From positions 62,001-126,000 of the forward strand of contig NZ_QCXX01000002.1 in the NCBI RefSeq assembly GCF_003071065.1: a DNA stretch of 64,000 nucleotides, in the 5' to 3' direction. The notes beneath the pieces are model-generated. The model saw only the letters and a program-made list of their open reading frames with translations, searched no databases and was not told the origin of the DNA. The stretch is from Sphingobacterium athyrii (GTDB lineage Bacteria > Bacteroidota > Bacteroidia > Sphingobacteriales > Sphingobacteriaceae). Below are positions 55,432 through 64,000 of this stretch, one piece after another (the stretch's first letter is position 1; each line of letters starts with the position of its first letter). A program made the translations under genes and the position numbers.

Positions 55432-56211
55432 ATGTCGCTGTCCTATCTTTATCAATTCGAAAATTATAGAAGTCCTTTTTGGGCTTTTGCAATCCACGAT
55501 GGCCATCATATCGATGCGGATTTAGAACCGCATTTGCATATTTCTCCCGAAAATCGGTTACGAGAAGAGGATCCGTATACTGCTATTTTGGCAGAATTGC
55601 CTTTCAATCGCTTTGTTTGTGGCACATCGAGGTTTCAATTGGATTTGAATCGGAATAAAGACGGAGCAATTTATTTGACACCTGAACAGTCATGGGGAAT
55701 ACAGGTATGGGAAACAGATTTGCCACAGCAGTATAAAGATCAACTGTATGAATCTTATGATCGCTTATATCAAAAAATAGTACAGCAGATTCAAAATACC
55801 ATCGATCGGTATGGTTATTTTGTCGTTTACGATATTCATAGTTACAATGCACGCCGCGATGGTCCGGATACAGTTGTTGACCAAATCAACAATCCGCAGA
55901 TTAATATTGGTACAGAACACAACCACAGCAAATGGCAGGAATTGACCCGCTCATTTATGGATGTACTTCGTACTGGTAAAGATGGGCAGGCTTATGATGT
56001 ACGTGAGAATGTTAAATTTAAGGGCGGCTTTTTGTCATCTTATTTAAATGAGCAATTCGGCGATAAGGGTTGTGTTTTCTCTATTGAGTTTCGCAAGGAC
56101 TTTATGAATGAATGGACAGGAGAGGTCTACCCTCAAAAGCTACAGGAGTATAAACAGTTGTTAATGCAGAGTATAGAAACCCTTGAATCCTATTTTGCCT
56201 ATGAAAGATGA
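55432..56211 (+). CDS. N-formylglutamate amidohydrolase family protein
   Basis: A 259-aa metal-dependent amidohydrolase of the NFGAH/HutG-type family. Family regions include SPFWAFAIHDGHHIDADLEPH with a metal His, VVYDIHSYNARRDGPD near residue 135 and VFSIEFRKDFMNEWTGE with the late Glu. I prefer ATG 55432; a GTG at 55408 would add eight residues. There are no histidine-degradation genes nearby. Its partners are a DUF1704 protein (11 bp overlap) and an ATP-grasp ligase, so it probably acts in a different pathway from histidine use. Confidence 0.85.
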   Translation: MSLSYLYQFENYRSPFWAFAIHDGHHIDADLEPHLHISPENRLREEDPYTAILAELPFNRFVCGTSRFQLDLNRNKDGAIYLTPEQSWGIQVWETDLPQQYKDQLYESYDRLYQKIVQQIQNTIDRYGYFVVYDIHSYNARRDGPDTVVDQINNPQINIGTEHNHSKWQELTRSFMDVLRTGKDGQAYDVRENVKFKGGFLSSYLNEQFGDKGCVFSIEFRKDFMNEWTGEVYPQKLQEYKQLLMQSIETLESYFAYER

Positions 56212-58033
56212 TGCAAAGCAGCTGGCGGGCATTCTAAAAAAGATCAAAAATAAAGAGGTTTTTCATGTTCAGATACCGCCAAAGAATAAAATGGTGTTCA
56301 ATCAGGTTGTACCTTACTTATTTCTTTATCGACAGTTTTTTAGTCCAGATCCGATGCTGGCGGAATTAGTGAAATCAGAGCCCGCATATTTTAGGGTGAA
56401 GGATTCCGAAATGAATGTGTCAGACTGGATTGCTCCAATTCTCAATCAGCTTGTAGAAGAATTTGGAGCCTGCCTTATTATAGAGGCATGGACCGCAGGG
56501 CAAGGCCAGGAAGAGGATATCCAGATCCATATTGCCCGGAAAAATGTACAATCCATTGCTCAGTATCTTGGAAAACAATTGGAAACAGAGGAATCTATTG
56601 CCAAGGTTGAGATTGTGACCGAATCGAAAACCAATGCGACACAGAGTCTTTCACCTGCAAGTATTCAACTGGACAAGTTAAATAGCAATATTTTGTACAT
56701 GGGGCTGGAAATCAAACCAAAGTATCTGTTAGGGACTAATCAGCAAATACTGCCGATTGACCTGCGGCATTTTCGAGAAGCGATATCTCGAAGCCTGTCC
56801 AAGACTTTTTTTGAGTTTATTCGGATACATACCCTCTCAAAACCGACATCGTTTAAAATAAGTCATCCCAAAAAGATGCTTCCATTGGCTTGGGAAATTG
56901 ATCAAAAATTGGCGCGTGAAAGTCAACGCTTTGATTTTCTATTATTAATTACACCGACAAATTCTTACGATGCATGGCTACAGTTCAGAAAAGGAAATTA
57001 TCGCAAAGTACCTGTTTTTCGTTACCGGCCGATGCCCATTGACCCCGATATTATTAAACGCAATTTGTATAATTTGCATATTGAAGATCTCTACGATCCA
57101 TCGATTGCTTATTTGTTCCGGGATAAACGCAAAGAGCTTGATCAGATGATGAGCATGCTGAGCGAACGGGGAAAAGAGGGATTTTTACTCGGCAGCATGC
57201 AGGTGTTTGGTACCGTCAACGAAAAGCTGTTGGAAAAAGCGCAAGCCATATTAACAATTACAGCGACGGACAGAGAACATCGTACAAAGGAAGAGGATAT
57301 CGTCTATGCAGAAGAGTTTGCGAAACTAGCGCAAGAGGAACTGGATTATTTAAAAAGTCAGGATCCGAATTTTTCAACTACTGTACGGCTTCGGGATGAT
57401 ATATACGGGGTCATGGTCAATCAGGGGGTGCTAAATATCAGTAAACAATATAGTTTGCCAAGGCATAGGGTGCAGGCATTAATCCAGCACGAAGTAGGAA
57501 CACATATCGTTACTTATTACAATGGCAAACAGCAACCTTTCAGTCTTTTTAGATTGGGTGTGCCGGGCTATGAAAAGCTTCAGGAGGGTCTGGCAGTACT
57601 CGCCGAATATTTAGTTGGCGGATTGACAAATAATCGGTTGCGTATATTGGCCGGTCGGGTCGTCGCGGTATATCACATGCAACAGGGAAATACGTTTTTA
57701 GATACATTCACGCTGTTGGTTGATAAGTATCAGTTCCTACCGGAAACAGCTTTTCAGATGACCATGCGTGTTTTTAGAAGTGGCGGACTCACAAAAGATG
57801 CGTTATACCTCAGTGGTTTGATTGAACTAATAAATTATATAAAAAGTGGCCGGGATCTCACCCTATTGACCATGGGTAAGATCAGGGAGGATTATATTCC
57901 GATAGTCGAGGAACTGATGCTTAAAGGGATTCTGAATGCTCCGGTCTTGACACCTAAATACCTGACATCCCCTTATAGGGATGTACTGGCCAACCTAAAG
58001 AAAAGTAAAGGAATATTTCAGATGATACAATAA
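56201..58033 (+). CDS. DUF1704 (QEGLA motif) putative metallopeptidase
   Basis: A 610-aa protein of the DUF1704 family. Conserved motifs are HEVGTH (HExxxH, in QALIQHEVGTHIVTYYNGKQ) and EKLQEGLAVLAEYLVGG, the QEGLA motif that names the family in bacterial annotation. In eukaryotes the same fold (MATCAP) removes C-terminal tyrosine from tubulin, so a carboxypeptidase-type role is plausible. The N-terminal 250 residues carry no motif I recognise. It starts inside the end of the upstream gene and is followed by an ATP-grasp ligase 13 bp later. Confidence 0.85.
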   Translation: MKDDAKQLAGILKKIKNKEVFHVQIPPKNKMVFNQVVPYLFLYRQFFSPDPMLAELVKSEPAYFRVKDSEMNVSDWIAPILNQLVEEFGACLIIEAWTAGQGQEEDIQIHIARKNVQSIAQYLGKQLETEESIAKVEIVTESKTNATQSLSPASIQLDKLNSNILYMGLEIKPKYLLGTNQQILPIDLRHFREAISRSLSKTFFEFIRIHTLSKPTSFKISHPKKMLPLAWEIDQKLARESQRFDFLLLITPTNSYDAWLQFRKGNYRKVPVFRYRPMPIDPDIIKRNLYNLHIEDLYDPSIAYLFRDKRKELDQMMSMLSERGKEGFLLGSMQVFGTVNEKLLEKAQAILTITATDREHRTKEEDIVYAEEFAKLAQEELDYLKSQDPNFSTTVRLRDDIYGVMVNQGVLNISKQYSLPRHRVQALIQHEVGTHIVTYYNGKQQPFSLFRLGVPGYEKLQEGLAVLAEYLVGGLTNNRLRILAGRVVAVYHMQQGNTFLDTFTLLVDKYQFLPETAFQMTMRVFRSGGLTKDALYLSGLIELINYIKSGRDLTLLTMGKIREDYIPIVEELMLKGILNAPVLTPKYLTSPYRDVLANLKKSKGIFQMIQ

Positions 58034-58046
58034 TTAACGACACTAT

Positions 58047-59060
58047 ATGAAGATAGCATTTGTTATTAATCAAACGCATAAAGAAACGGAACGTTTCACA
58101 ACAACTCTGCTCGCATTGAAGGCGCATCAGCTAGGACATGCGATTTATTACATCGGATTAGCAGATTTTTATTATGAATCTGCCCATATTGCTGCCCATG
58201 TGCGGGAAGTATTGCCTGAGCAGAAGGTTACTTCAGCCAAGCGGTTGATGGAGGTGCTACGAGCCACGACAAAGACAAAAATGAATATGGAGAAGATGGA
58301 TGTGGTTTGGCTTAGATTCGATCCGGTTTTGGATATGGTGAATAGACCCTGGGCAGCTTCATCCGCGCTGCAGTTCGCCTCCTTATTAAAAGAAAAAGGG
58401 GTACAGGTCATCAATGATCCAGATAGTTTGAGTAGGGCAAGCAACAAATTGTATCTCGAAGGTTTTGACGAATCTATTCGGCCTAAGACAATTGTAACCA
58501 GGAATTATGCAGACGTAGTCGAGTTTTTTGAACAACAAAATAAATTGATTATTCTAAAACCCCTAAAAGGTTCAGGCGGGAAAAATGTGTTTTTGATCAA
58601 TAAAGACAATCAACAAAATCTAAAGCAGACAGTAGAAGCCATAGCGCGGGACGGTTATGTGATCGGGCAGGAATATCTTCCCGAAGCGGCAGGTGGTGAT
58701 ATCCGTTTTTTTCTGTTGAATGGTGAACCCGTCTCCATCAATGGAAAATATGCTGCTGTTCATCGTGTGCAGCAGGGGAATGAGATCCGGAGCAATGTAC
58801 ATCAAGGGGCAAAAACTCAAGCCGCGATAATCTCGCCGGAGCTGCTACTTATGGTTGATAAAATCAAAGACAAATTGATACAGGATGGAATGTACTTCGT
58901 GGGGTTGGATATTGTGGGCGATCATATTATGGAAATAAATGTTTTTAGTCCGGGAGCTTTATGCCAAACAGAGGAGATTGTAAAAGAAGATTTTTCCGCA
59001 TTGATTATCAAAAACCTTGAAGAAAAAATAGGATCTGCTAGAAATTCATCGGGTGTATGA
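58047..59060 (+). CDS. GshB-like ATP-grasp ligase
   Basis: A 337-aa ATP-grasp enzyme resembling glutathione synthase: the N-terminal substrate domain MKIAFVINQTHKETERF, ATP-binding segments IILKPLKGSGGKNVFLI (near residue 170) and GQEYLPEAAGGDIRFFLLNG (near 205), and Mg-binding FVGLDIVGDHIMEINVFSPG (near 290). No glutamate-cysteine ligase is nearby, and partners are a peptidase-like and an amidohydrolase protein, so the ligated substrates may not be those of glutathione. Last gene of the cassette. Confidence 0.85.
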   Translation: MKIAFVINQTHKETERFTTTLLALKAHQLGHAIYYIGLADFYYESAHIAAHVREVLPEQKVTSAKRLMEVLRATTKTKMNMEKMDVVWLRFDPVLDMVNRPWAASSALQFASLLKEKGVQVINDPDSLSRASNKLYLEGFDESIRPKTIVTRNYADVVEFFEQQNKLIILKPLKGSGGKNVFLINKDNQQNLKQTVEAIARDGYVIGQEYLPEAAGGDIRFFLLNGEPVSINGKYAAVHRVQQGNEIRSNVHQGAKTQAAIISPELLLMVDKIKDKLIQDGMYFVGLDIVGDHIMEINVFSPGALCQTEEIVKEDFSALIIKNLEEKIGSARNSSGV

Positions 59061-59113
59061 AGGAGATTATATGTAATTGGTTTTATAATAAGGGAGCAGA
59101 GATCAATAATTGA
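59057..59113 (+). CDS. Possible 18-residue peptide coupled to the ATP-grasp gene
   Basis: ATG of this frame overlaps the stop of the ATP-grasp gene (ATGA). The product would be MKEIICNWFYNKGAEINN. Coupling of a tiny frame to a ligase gene recalls precursor peptides, but an ATGA overlap alone occurs often by chance and there are no homologues to cite. The remaining 185 bp up to lplA show nothing else. Confidence 0.2.
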   Translation: MKEIICNWFYNKGAEINN

Positions 59114-59298
59114 ACGGACTGTCTAAAAGCATACCTGATTCTGAGAACTCAGTTGTTTTTGGCGTTATTTGAAATCTCTTGGCGGTAATTAGGATTGTAG
59201 TAGGAAACTGACAAAACGCGGGATTGATGAAAATTATGAGTTTGAGATGAATCAAGCCAGTTGAATTCTTGCTAATTTTAAGAAAATAAAAAAATACG

Positions 59299-60282
59299 AT
59301 GTTTATTATAGATTCACCTTCTCATGATGCTTATTTTAATATTGCTTCGGAGGAATATCTGCTCACCAAATATCCCAAAGAGCCTATATTTTTGCTGTAT
59401 ATGAATGAACCGTCAATTATCATTGGTAAATTCCAGAATACGCTCGCTGAAATAAACCTTGATTACGTGAACGATAATAAGATTAAGGTCGTTAGGAGGA
59501 TGTCCGGTGGTGGTGCTGTTTATCATGATTTAGGAAACCTCAATTTTTCCTTTCATACGCTATTGGGAAATTTGGATTTTATGGATTTTTCGACTTTCAC
59601 ACAACCTATTGTTTCGGTTTTGAATAAATTGAATATTCCAGCAAGACTGGAAGGAAGAAACGATCTCTTGGTGGATGGAAAAAAATTTAGTGGGAATGCG
59701 AAACTCGCGAGAAATGGTAAAATGATCCAACATGGTACTATTTTAATCGATTCGCAGATGCAGATATTGAATGATGCACTGAAAGTAAATCCGCTTAAAT
59801 TTATTGATAAGGCTGTCAAGTCGAACAGGGCGCGTGTAACAAATCTGATCGATTATCTCCCACCGGAATTTACAACAATAAAATTTAAGGAACTCTTGAT
59901 CGCAGAGATGCAGCGTGAAAATCCGGATGCGAAGGTCATTCATTTCTCAGCAACTGATATCCAGAATATCGAACATCTGGTGAAGGAAAAATATGAAACC
60001 TGGGACTGGAATTTCGGTTTCTCTCCGAATTATAATTTTAAAAAGGCAATCAAGATTCCTGCGGGTTTTATCGAATTACACTTAGACGTACATAAAGGTT
60101 ATATTGAACATGCCAAGATTTTTGGGGATTTTTTTGCTTCTAAATCTATTCACGAGTTGGAAGAACTCCTAATTGGCGAAAAGCATCAGTTGGAAGAAAT
60201 TGCTGCTCTGCTGAATTCGATAGATGTAACTTCTTATTTTGGAAAAGTTGAAGCGCCTGAAATACTGGAATTGTTTAAATAA
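59299..60282 (+). CDS. lplA: Lipoate-protein ligase
   Basis: A 327-aa ligase that activates lipoate with ATP and attaches it to lipoyl domains of 2-oxo acid dehydrogenases and GcvH. Signature KVVRRMSGGGAVYHDLGNLNFSFH near residue 70 and LLVDGKKFSGNAKLARNGKMIQHGTIL near residue 130; C-terminal accessory domain present. It stands alone with its own upstream gap of 185 bp or more. Confidence 0.93.
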   Translation: MFIIDSPSHDAYFNIASEEYLLTKYPKEPIFLLYMNEPSIIIGKFQNTLAEINLDYVNDNKIKVVRRMSGGGAVYHDLGNLNFSFHTLLGNLDFMDFSTFTQPIVSVLNKLNIPARLEGRNDLLVDGKKFSGNAKLARNGKMIQHGTILIDSQMQILNDALKVNPLKFIDKAVKSNRARVTNLIDYLPPEFTTIKFKELLIAEMQRENPDAKVIHFSATDIQNIEHLVKEKYETWDWNFGFSPNYNFKKAIKIPAGFIELHLDVHKGYIEHAKIFGDFFASKSIHELEELLIGEKHQLEEIAALLNSIDVTSYFGKVEAPEILELFK

Positions 60283-60330
60283 AAATTGTTTTATCAGTCC
60301 TGTAGGGCCTGAAATAAAAAAAAAGTTATT

Positions 60331-61098
60331 ATGCCTTGGAACCCAGATGTATATAATCAGTTTAAAGACATTCGATTCAAGCCTTTTTATGATCTATCCG
60401 AACTAATAGCTTCGGAGGTAACGATGAAAGCCGTGGATCTCGGATGCGGAACCGGCGAGCAAACGGCTATTTTAAGTGACAGATTTCAACAGGCAACATT
60501 TCTTGGAATAGATTCTTCTCCGGAAATGTTATCGGCGAGTAGTAAACTCGAAAATGAGCGTCTAAGGTTTGAGAACGGCAATGTTGAAAATTTTTTGGAA
60601 ACGGCGGGTTCATGGGATCTAATATTCAGCAATGCGGCGTTGCAATGGTTGGATGATCATCGTGTACTTTTCCCACGGCTCATTTCCAAATTGAGCCGTG
60701 GCGGACAGCTAGCTGTCCAAATGCCTTATCAACCGGACAATGTATTAAATAAAATTTTGTTTGACATGGCTGAGGAAGAGCCTTATCGAAATTATTTAGC
60801 TGGCTGGAACAGACCTTCATCCGTGCTAAGTATAGACGATTATGCATCAATTTTGTTTGATTCGGGCTTGAAGGAATTGAACCTGTCCCTTCGTATATAT
60901 CCAATTATTGCAGCAGAATCGGATACACTTTATAACTTTATTTCTGGATCGGCATTGATTCCTTATATCGAACGATTGGACGAAGATAAGCGCCCTGATT
61001 TCATTGCTGATTTTAAAATGCGCATAAAGCAATTTTTTTCGAAATTTCCGGCGATCTACGCTTTCAAACGTATTCTATTGTATGGACGGAAGGATTAA
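60331..61098 (+). CDS. AdoMet-dependent methyltransferase, trans-aconitate methyltransferase-like
   Basis: A 255-aa class I methyltransferase. The AdoMet motif is AVDLGCGTGEQTAIL near residue 35, with LGIDSSPEML and DLIFSNAALQWLDDHRVLFPRL near residues 60-110. The layout and the WNPDVYNQFKDIR N-terminus match proteins annotated as trans-aconitate 2-methyltransferase (Tam), though the true substrate is not certain. 48 bp after lplA. Confidence 0.82.
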   Translation: MPWNPDVYNQFKDIRFKPFYDLSELIASEVTMKAVDLGCGTGEQTAILSDRFQQATFLGIDSSPEMLSASSKLENERLRFENGNVENFLETAGSWDLIFSNAALQWLDDHRVLFPRLISKLSRGGQLAVQMPYQPDNVLNKILFDMAEEEPYRNYLAGWNRPSSVLSIDDYASILFDSGLKELNLSLRIYPIIAAESDTLYNFISGSALIPYIERLDEDKRPDFIADFKMRIKQFFSKFPAIYAFKRILLYGRKD

Positions 61099-61109
61099 AA
61101 AGGAAAATT

Positions 61110-61586
61110 TTAAACACTAATTAAGTCTGACCAGATGGCTTGTGTCAACGTTGCGAGGTCATTAGGATTTAGTATCATCTGAAGGCCCCTTTTTCCTGCG
61201 CTTATAGAAATTTCCTCTTCTAACTGAGCGGCTTCTTCGATAAATGTCGGAAATAATTTCTTCATACCAATAGGGGAGCAACCCCCACGAATATAGCCTG
61301 TTACAGTTAGCAGGTCTTTCATGGGGAGCATTTCGCAATTTTTATTGTTGGCGGCTTTTGCGATCTTTTTTAAATCGAGCTGAGCATTTCCGGGAATTAC
61401 GGCAACAATGTATGGATCTTTATTTCCTTTTAATACCAGTGTTTTATAAAGTGTTTCAGGGGATAGACCCAAGGATAAAGCCACATGATCAGCACTTACA
61501 TCATGATCATCAACTTCATATTCTCTTAAACTATATTTTACTTTTGCCGTATCTAAAAGACGAACGGCATTTGTTTTATGTGACAT
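61110..61586 (-). CDS. ybaK: Cys-tRNA(Pro)/Cys-tRNA(Cys) deacylase YbaK-type
   Basis: A 158-aa editing hydrolase of the YbaK/EbsC family that removes Cys wrongly attached to tRNA-Pro. Characteristic regions: TLVLKGNKDPYIVAVIPGNAQLDLKKIAKAAN near residue 50 and LTVTGYIRGGCSPIGMKK near residue 88. It begins 8 bp after polX on the same strand. Confidence 0.92.
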   Translation of the reverse strand: MSHKTNAVRLLDTAKVKYSLREYEVDDHDVSADHVALSLGLSPETLYKTLVLKGNKDPYIVAVIPGNAQLDLKKIAKAANNKNCEMLPMKDLLTVTGYIRGGCSPIGMKKLFPTFIEEAAQLEEEISISAGKRGLQMILNPNDLATLTQAIWSDLISV

Positions 61587-61594
61587 GACGATCT

Positions 61595-63259
61595 CTATAC
61601 GCTTTTGCGATTTGTAAAATAGTTTGTAATCTCTGCCAACGTATATGTATTAAGGCAATTTTTTGACTCAAGTCCACCTTTTTGTGCAACAAAAATACCA
61701 TACTGCATGTCCAGTAGACCCTCAGTGCGATGCGCATCGGGGTTAATGGATAACAATACACCTTTTTCCACAGCATAGCGATGCCATCTCCAATCTAAAT
61801 CTAGTCTTAAAGGGTTCGCATTAATTTCAATGACGACCTGATTAGCGGCGCAGGCATCAATTATTTTTTTAAAGTCGAGTGGATAGCCCGATCTACTTAA
61901 TAAAAGACGGCCTGTTGGATGTCCCAAAATTGTTGTATATGGGTTTTCAATTGCTTTAATCAATCTGGCGGTTGCTTTTTCCTCATCCATCTTTAAGTTG
62001 GAGTGAACAGAGGCGACAACAAAGTCAAATTGTGCTAGTACCTCATCGGGGTAGTCCAGTGATCCGTCGCTTAGAATATCGGATTCTATCCCTTTAAAGA
62101 TTTTAAAAGGCGCTAGTTTTTCATTTAAGCTGGCAATTTCCTTCCATTGTTCTACCAATCTCTCGATGGAAAGGCCATTTGCATAGACGGCAGTCCGTGA
62201 GTGATCACATATTCCAAGATATTCAAGACCTAGTGTATCTTTACAATGAAGAGCCATTTGTTCTAAATTATGTACACCATCACTGTAGGTTGAGTGATTG
62301 TGTAGTGTTCCCTTAAGATCTTTAAATTGTATTAATTGTGGTAGAGTATGGTTCTGAGCGCGTTCGATTTCGTCGAGACCTTCACGTAATTCTGGTTCAA
62401 TATAATCAAGCCTTAAATTGCGATAAATTGCCTCTTCGCTGGAAAGTGAAGGTAGATCAGAAAGAATGTTGAACAGAAGATCCAAATGTGCAGCAGAACC
62501 TGTACTGAGAATGAGGTCGCGATAGAAATCATTGATATTCGTACTGAAAACCTTGAATGTAAAACCGAATTCATCTGTGATTTCCAAAGAATTTTCTGTT
62601 TTCTCTACCAATGTGTAATTAATCAGAAATTTTTCTACGGCTTCAATGCTTTCGGAAATGAGAAGATCTACCGTACTTAATACTTCGCATTTTCTTCTAA
62701 AATCTCCTGTGAAAGATAAGAGCGAAGAAGGAAAGTGTGTTTTTAGAACAGTGTAGAATACATCGGCCTGAGGCAATACCTTTGCATACAGAAACCACCC
62801 TTGATTCGATATTGAAAATTCGATGGATTTTTTTATTTCTTCCTGGGTTTTTAATCCAAATCCCTTGGCTTCAACAAGACGGTTTTCATTGCAGGCATAC
62901 AGTAGTTCACCGACGCTTTCAATCCCTAGGTCTTGCCAGATAATCTGCACCTTTTTGGGGCCTAGACCTTTTATGTTTAGCATTTCAACAACCCCTGATG
63001 GCGTATTTGCCAATAACTCATCAAGCTCCTTAAACATTCCCGTTTGTGCCACCTCTTTTGCTTTTTCGGCTGTACTTTTTCCTATACCCTGTTGTGCACT
63101 CAATTCTTCAAGCGAGGCTTCATCGATACGAAAAGGTAATTTGTCCAATTTAAAAGATGCACTAGCCATTGCCTTTGTCCGGAACGGATTTTCGTTGTGA
63201 AGTTCCATCAATTGGCTACACAATTTAAAAATTTTAGAGATCGCTTTATTGTCCATCAT
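61595..63259 (-). CDS. polX: PolX-type protein with PHP domain; polymerase site degenerate
   Basis: A 554-aa protein: helix-hairpin-helix region (about 50-140), polymerase beta-like palm (about 150-300), C-terminal PHP phosphoesterase (about 320-554). Compared from memory with Bacillus PolX, the palm motif GSFRR...KDLD reads GDFRR...STVD, so the first catalytic Asp is T196 (the second, D198, is kept), and the third Asp aligns with K236. PHP metal motifs are complete (LHNHSTYSDG, GICDHS, ASVHSNL, GHPTGRLL, INPDAH). The protein is therefore likely a PHP nuclease or phosphatase rather than a polymerase. Confidence 0.88.
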   Translation of the reverse strand: MMDNKAISKIFKLCSQLMELHNENPFRTKAMASASFKLDKLPFRIDEASLEELSAQQGIGKSTAEKAKEVAQTGMFKELDELLANTPSGVVEMLNIKGLGPKKVQIIWQDLGIESVGELLYACNENRLVEAKGFGLKTQEEIKKSIEFSISNQGWFLYAKVLPQADVFYTVLKTHFPSSLLSFTGDFRRKCEVLSTVDLLISESIEAVEKFLINYTLVEKTENSLEITDEFGFTFKVFSTNINDFYRDLILSTGSAAHLDLLFNILSDLPSLSSEEAIYRNLRLDYIEPELREGLDEIERAQNHTLPQLIQFKDLKGTLHNHSTYSDGVHNLEQMALHCKDTLGLEYLGICDHSRTAVYANGLSIERLVEQWKEIASLNEKLAPFKIFKGIESDILSDGSLDYPDEVLAQFDFVVASVHSNLKMDEEKATARLIKAIENPYTTILGHPTGRLLLSRSGYPLDFKKIIDACAANQVVIEINANPLRLDLDWRWHRYAVEKGVLLSINPDAHRTEGLLDMQYGIFVAQKGGLESKNCLNTYTLAEITNYFTNRKSV

Positions 63260-63515
63260 TGTCGGTGAGTTGTTAGGCTACAAATATCCTAAATTTTGAA
63301 CCAAAATACCAACGAAGTTGACAATATAATCCCGTTAAATAATGTGAAAAAGCCGTTTTTTATTAGAATAATTCCCTGTTTTATTAAATTAACAACAACG
63401 TGACAAATGAACACCTGTATAACCGAGCATTTTGGCTAAGTTTGTCGTTTTTGGGTATTGAAATCGATAGAGGATATTGTGTTTTTTGAAATATCCGATA
63501 ACAATTAGTGGTGTT

Positions 63516-64000
63516 ATGATAGCAGATATAAGTGACAAAGAGGTCAGCGGCCTTTACAAAACAGGTATTATTCAGCAGACAGCCTATTGGTCCGCTGTGA
63601 AAAAGATGCAGGGGATAGCGTCTAAAGCGTTTAATTTCAAATCTAAACGTTCGGATCTTTATATAGGAGTTGAAGAGGATACTTACTTTGTGGGAGATCT
63701 GTTGATTATAATCCAGACGATAGATCATGAACATAGCATAGCTTATGTACCGTATGGACCTGAAATTGAACCATCAGAAGAAAATCAAGGCCATTTTTTA
63801 GAGCAACTTTCCGAGAGTTTACGTGGGTATCTGCCTCAAAACTGTATTATGATACGTTATGATTTATCCTGGGAATCACATTGGGCGAAGGATGATGATT
63901 GTTATGACCTTTATGGAAATTGGTTAGGTGTTCCAGAAAAACGAATTCAGGAAATGCGCTTTAATTTTAATACGGAACATTGGAATTTTCATAAGGCAAA
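63516..64000 (+). CDS. FemAB/FemX-like aminoacyltransferase, N-terminal part (cut by window edge)
   Basis: About 161 codons are present; the rest lies beyond the window. Start MIADISDKEVSGLY with the family-like QQTAYWSAVKKMQG segment, then VGDLLIIIQTID and a CIMIRYDLSWE strand. It resembles the FemABX peptidyltransferase family that adds amino acids to lipid II or to other cell wall precursors using aminoacyl-tRNA. The C-terminal GNAT-like half is not visible, so the call is moderate. Confidence 0.65.
   Translation, partial: MIADISDKEVSGLYKTGIIQQTAYWSAVKKMQGIASKAFNFKSKRSDLYIGVEEDTYFVGDLLIIIQTIDHEHSIAYVPYGPEIEPSEENQGHFLEQLSESLRGYLPQNCIMIRYDLSWESHWAKDDDCYDLYGNWLGVPEKRIQEMRFNFNTEHWNFHKA

Noticed and set aside
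59145..59156. CTGAGAACTCAG hairpin after the ATP-grasp gene
   Set aside because: Five-bp stem with a 2-nt loop, no T-run; too weak to call a terminator.

Overview
The window reads as chromosomal DNA from a Bacteroidetes bacterium of the Sphingobacteriaceae, most likely Sphingobacterium or a close relative. The grounds are: the gene families (OmpA-type lipoprotein, GMC oxidoreductase with gluconate dehydrogenase subunit 3, DUF3857 pair, YiaAB, glycine-lipid acyltransferases); moderate-to-low GC; weak or absent Shine-Dalgarno sites; and repeated matches to the Bacteroidetes promoter (TTTG, about 19 bp, TAnnTTTG). Species cannot be fixed from this alone. Both window ends cut a gene (bamA on the left, a FemAB-type gene on the right). 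I saw no insertion sequence, prophage, CRISPR array, tRNA or integrase; this is core-type chromosome with a few RNA and repeat features.

Layout. 1-3.2 kb: bamA, uppS, nadK and a CBS-domain protein, all leftward. 3.4-5.2 kb: two acyltransferases for glycine or ornithine lipids. 5.3-9.1 kb: glpD-glpK-glpF, leftward. 9.5-16.8 kb: a periplasmic thioredoxin-like protein, arginine decarboxylase divergent from argS, two oxidoreductases and a WYL regulator. 16.9-17.3 kb: RNase P RNA. 17.4-34.6 kb: an NtrC-type regulator, HAD phosphatase, a tandem DUF3857 pair, OmpA lipoprotein, GMC dehydrogenase, an ABC-F protein with a structured leader, a regulator-kinase pair, then a 242-bp array of 11-bp repeats. 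34.7-40.2 kb: mostly envelope or unknown proteins.

40.2-54.6 kb is organised around aromatic amino acids and polyamines. tyrS follows a textbook-like attenuator whose leader peptide carries Phe-Phe-Phe and Tyr-Tyr. Next comes an aromatic amino acid hydroxylase with a long extra C-terminal part. A five-gene membrane polyamine module follows (AdoMet decarboxylase, DUF4178, DUF350, membrane aminopropyltransferase, Tat-type FAD oxidase). Then come tyrosine breakdown genes: a flavin reductase and fumarylacetoacetase leftward, and homogentisate dioxygenase, 4-hydroxyphenylpyruvate dioxygenase and an amino acid dehydrogenase rightward. Together the hydroxylase, dehydrogenase, HPPD, HmgA and FAH can carry Phe/Tyr to fumarate and acetoacetate; I saw no maleylacetoacetate isomerase here.

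54.6-55.3 kb holds three diverged copies of a hairpin RNA element with a constant loop and tail. 55.4-59.1 kb is a tight three-gene cassette (N-formylglutamate amidohydrolase family, DUF1704/QEGLA metallopeptidase family, GshB-like ATP-grasp) that looks like an uncharacterised amide-ligation and cleavage system. The right end has lplA, a methyltransferase, ybaK, a PolX homologue whose polymerase active site looks dead, and the start of a FemAB-type gene.

The items I consider most worth following are the tyrS attenuator, the three-copy RNA element, the 11-bp repeat array, the ABC-F leader and the two uncharacterised cassettes.
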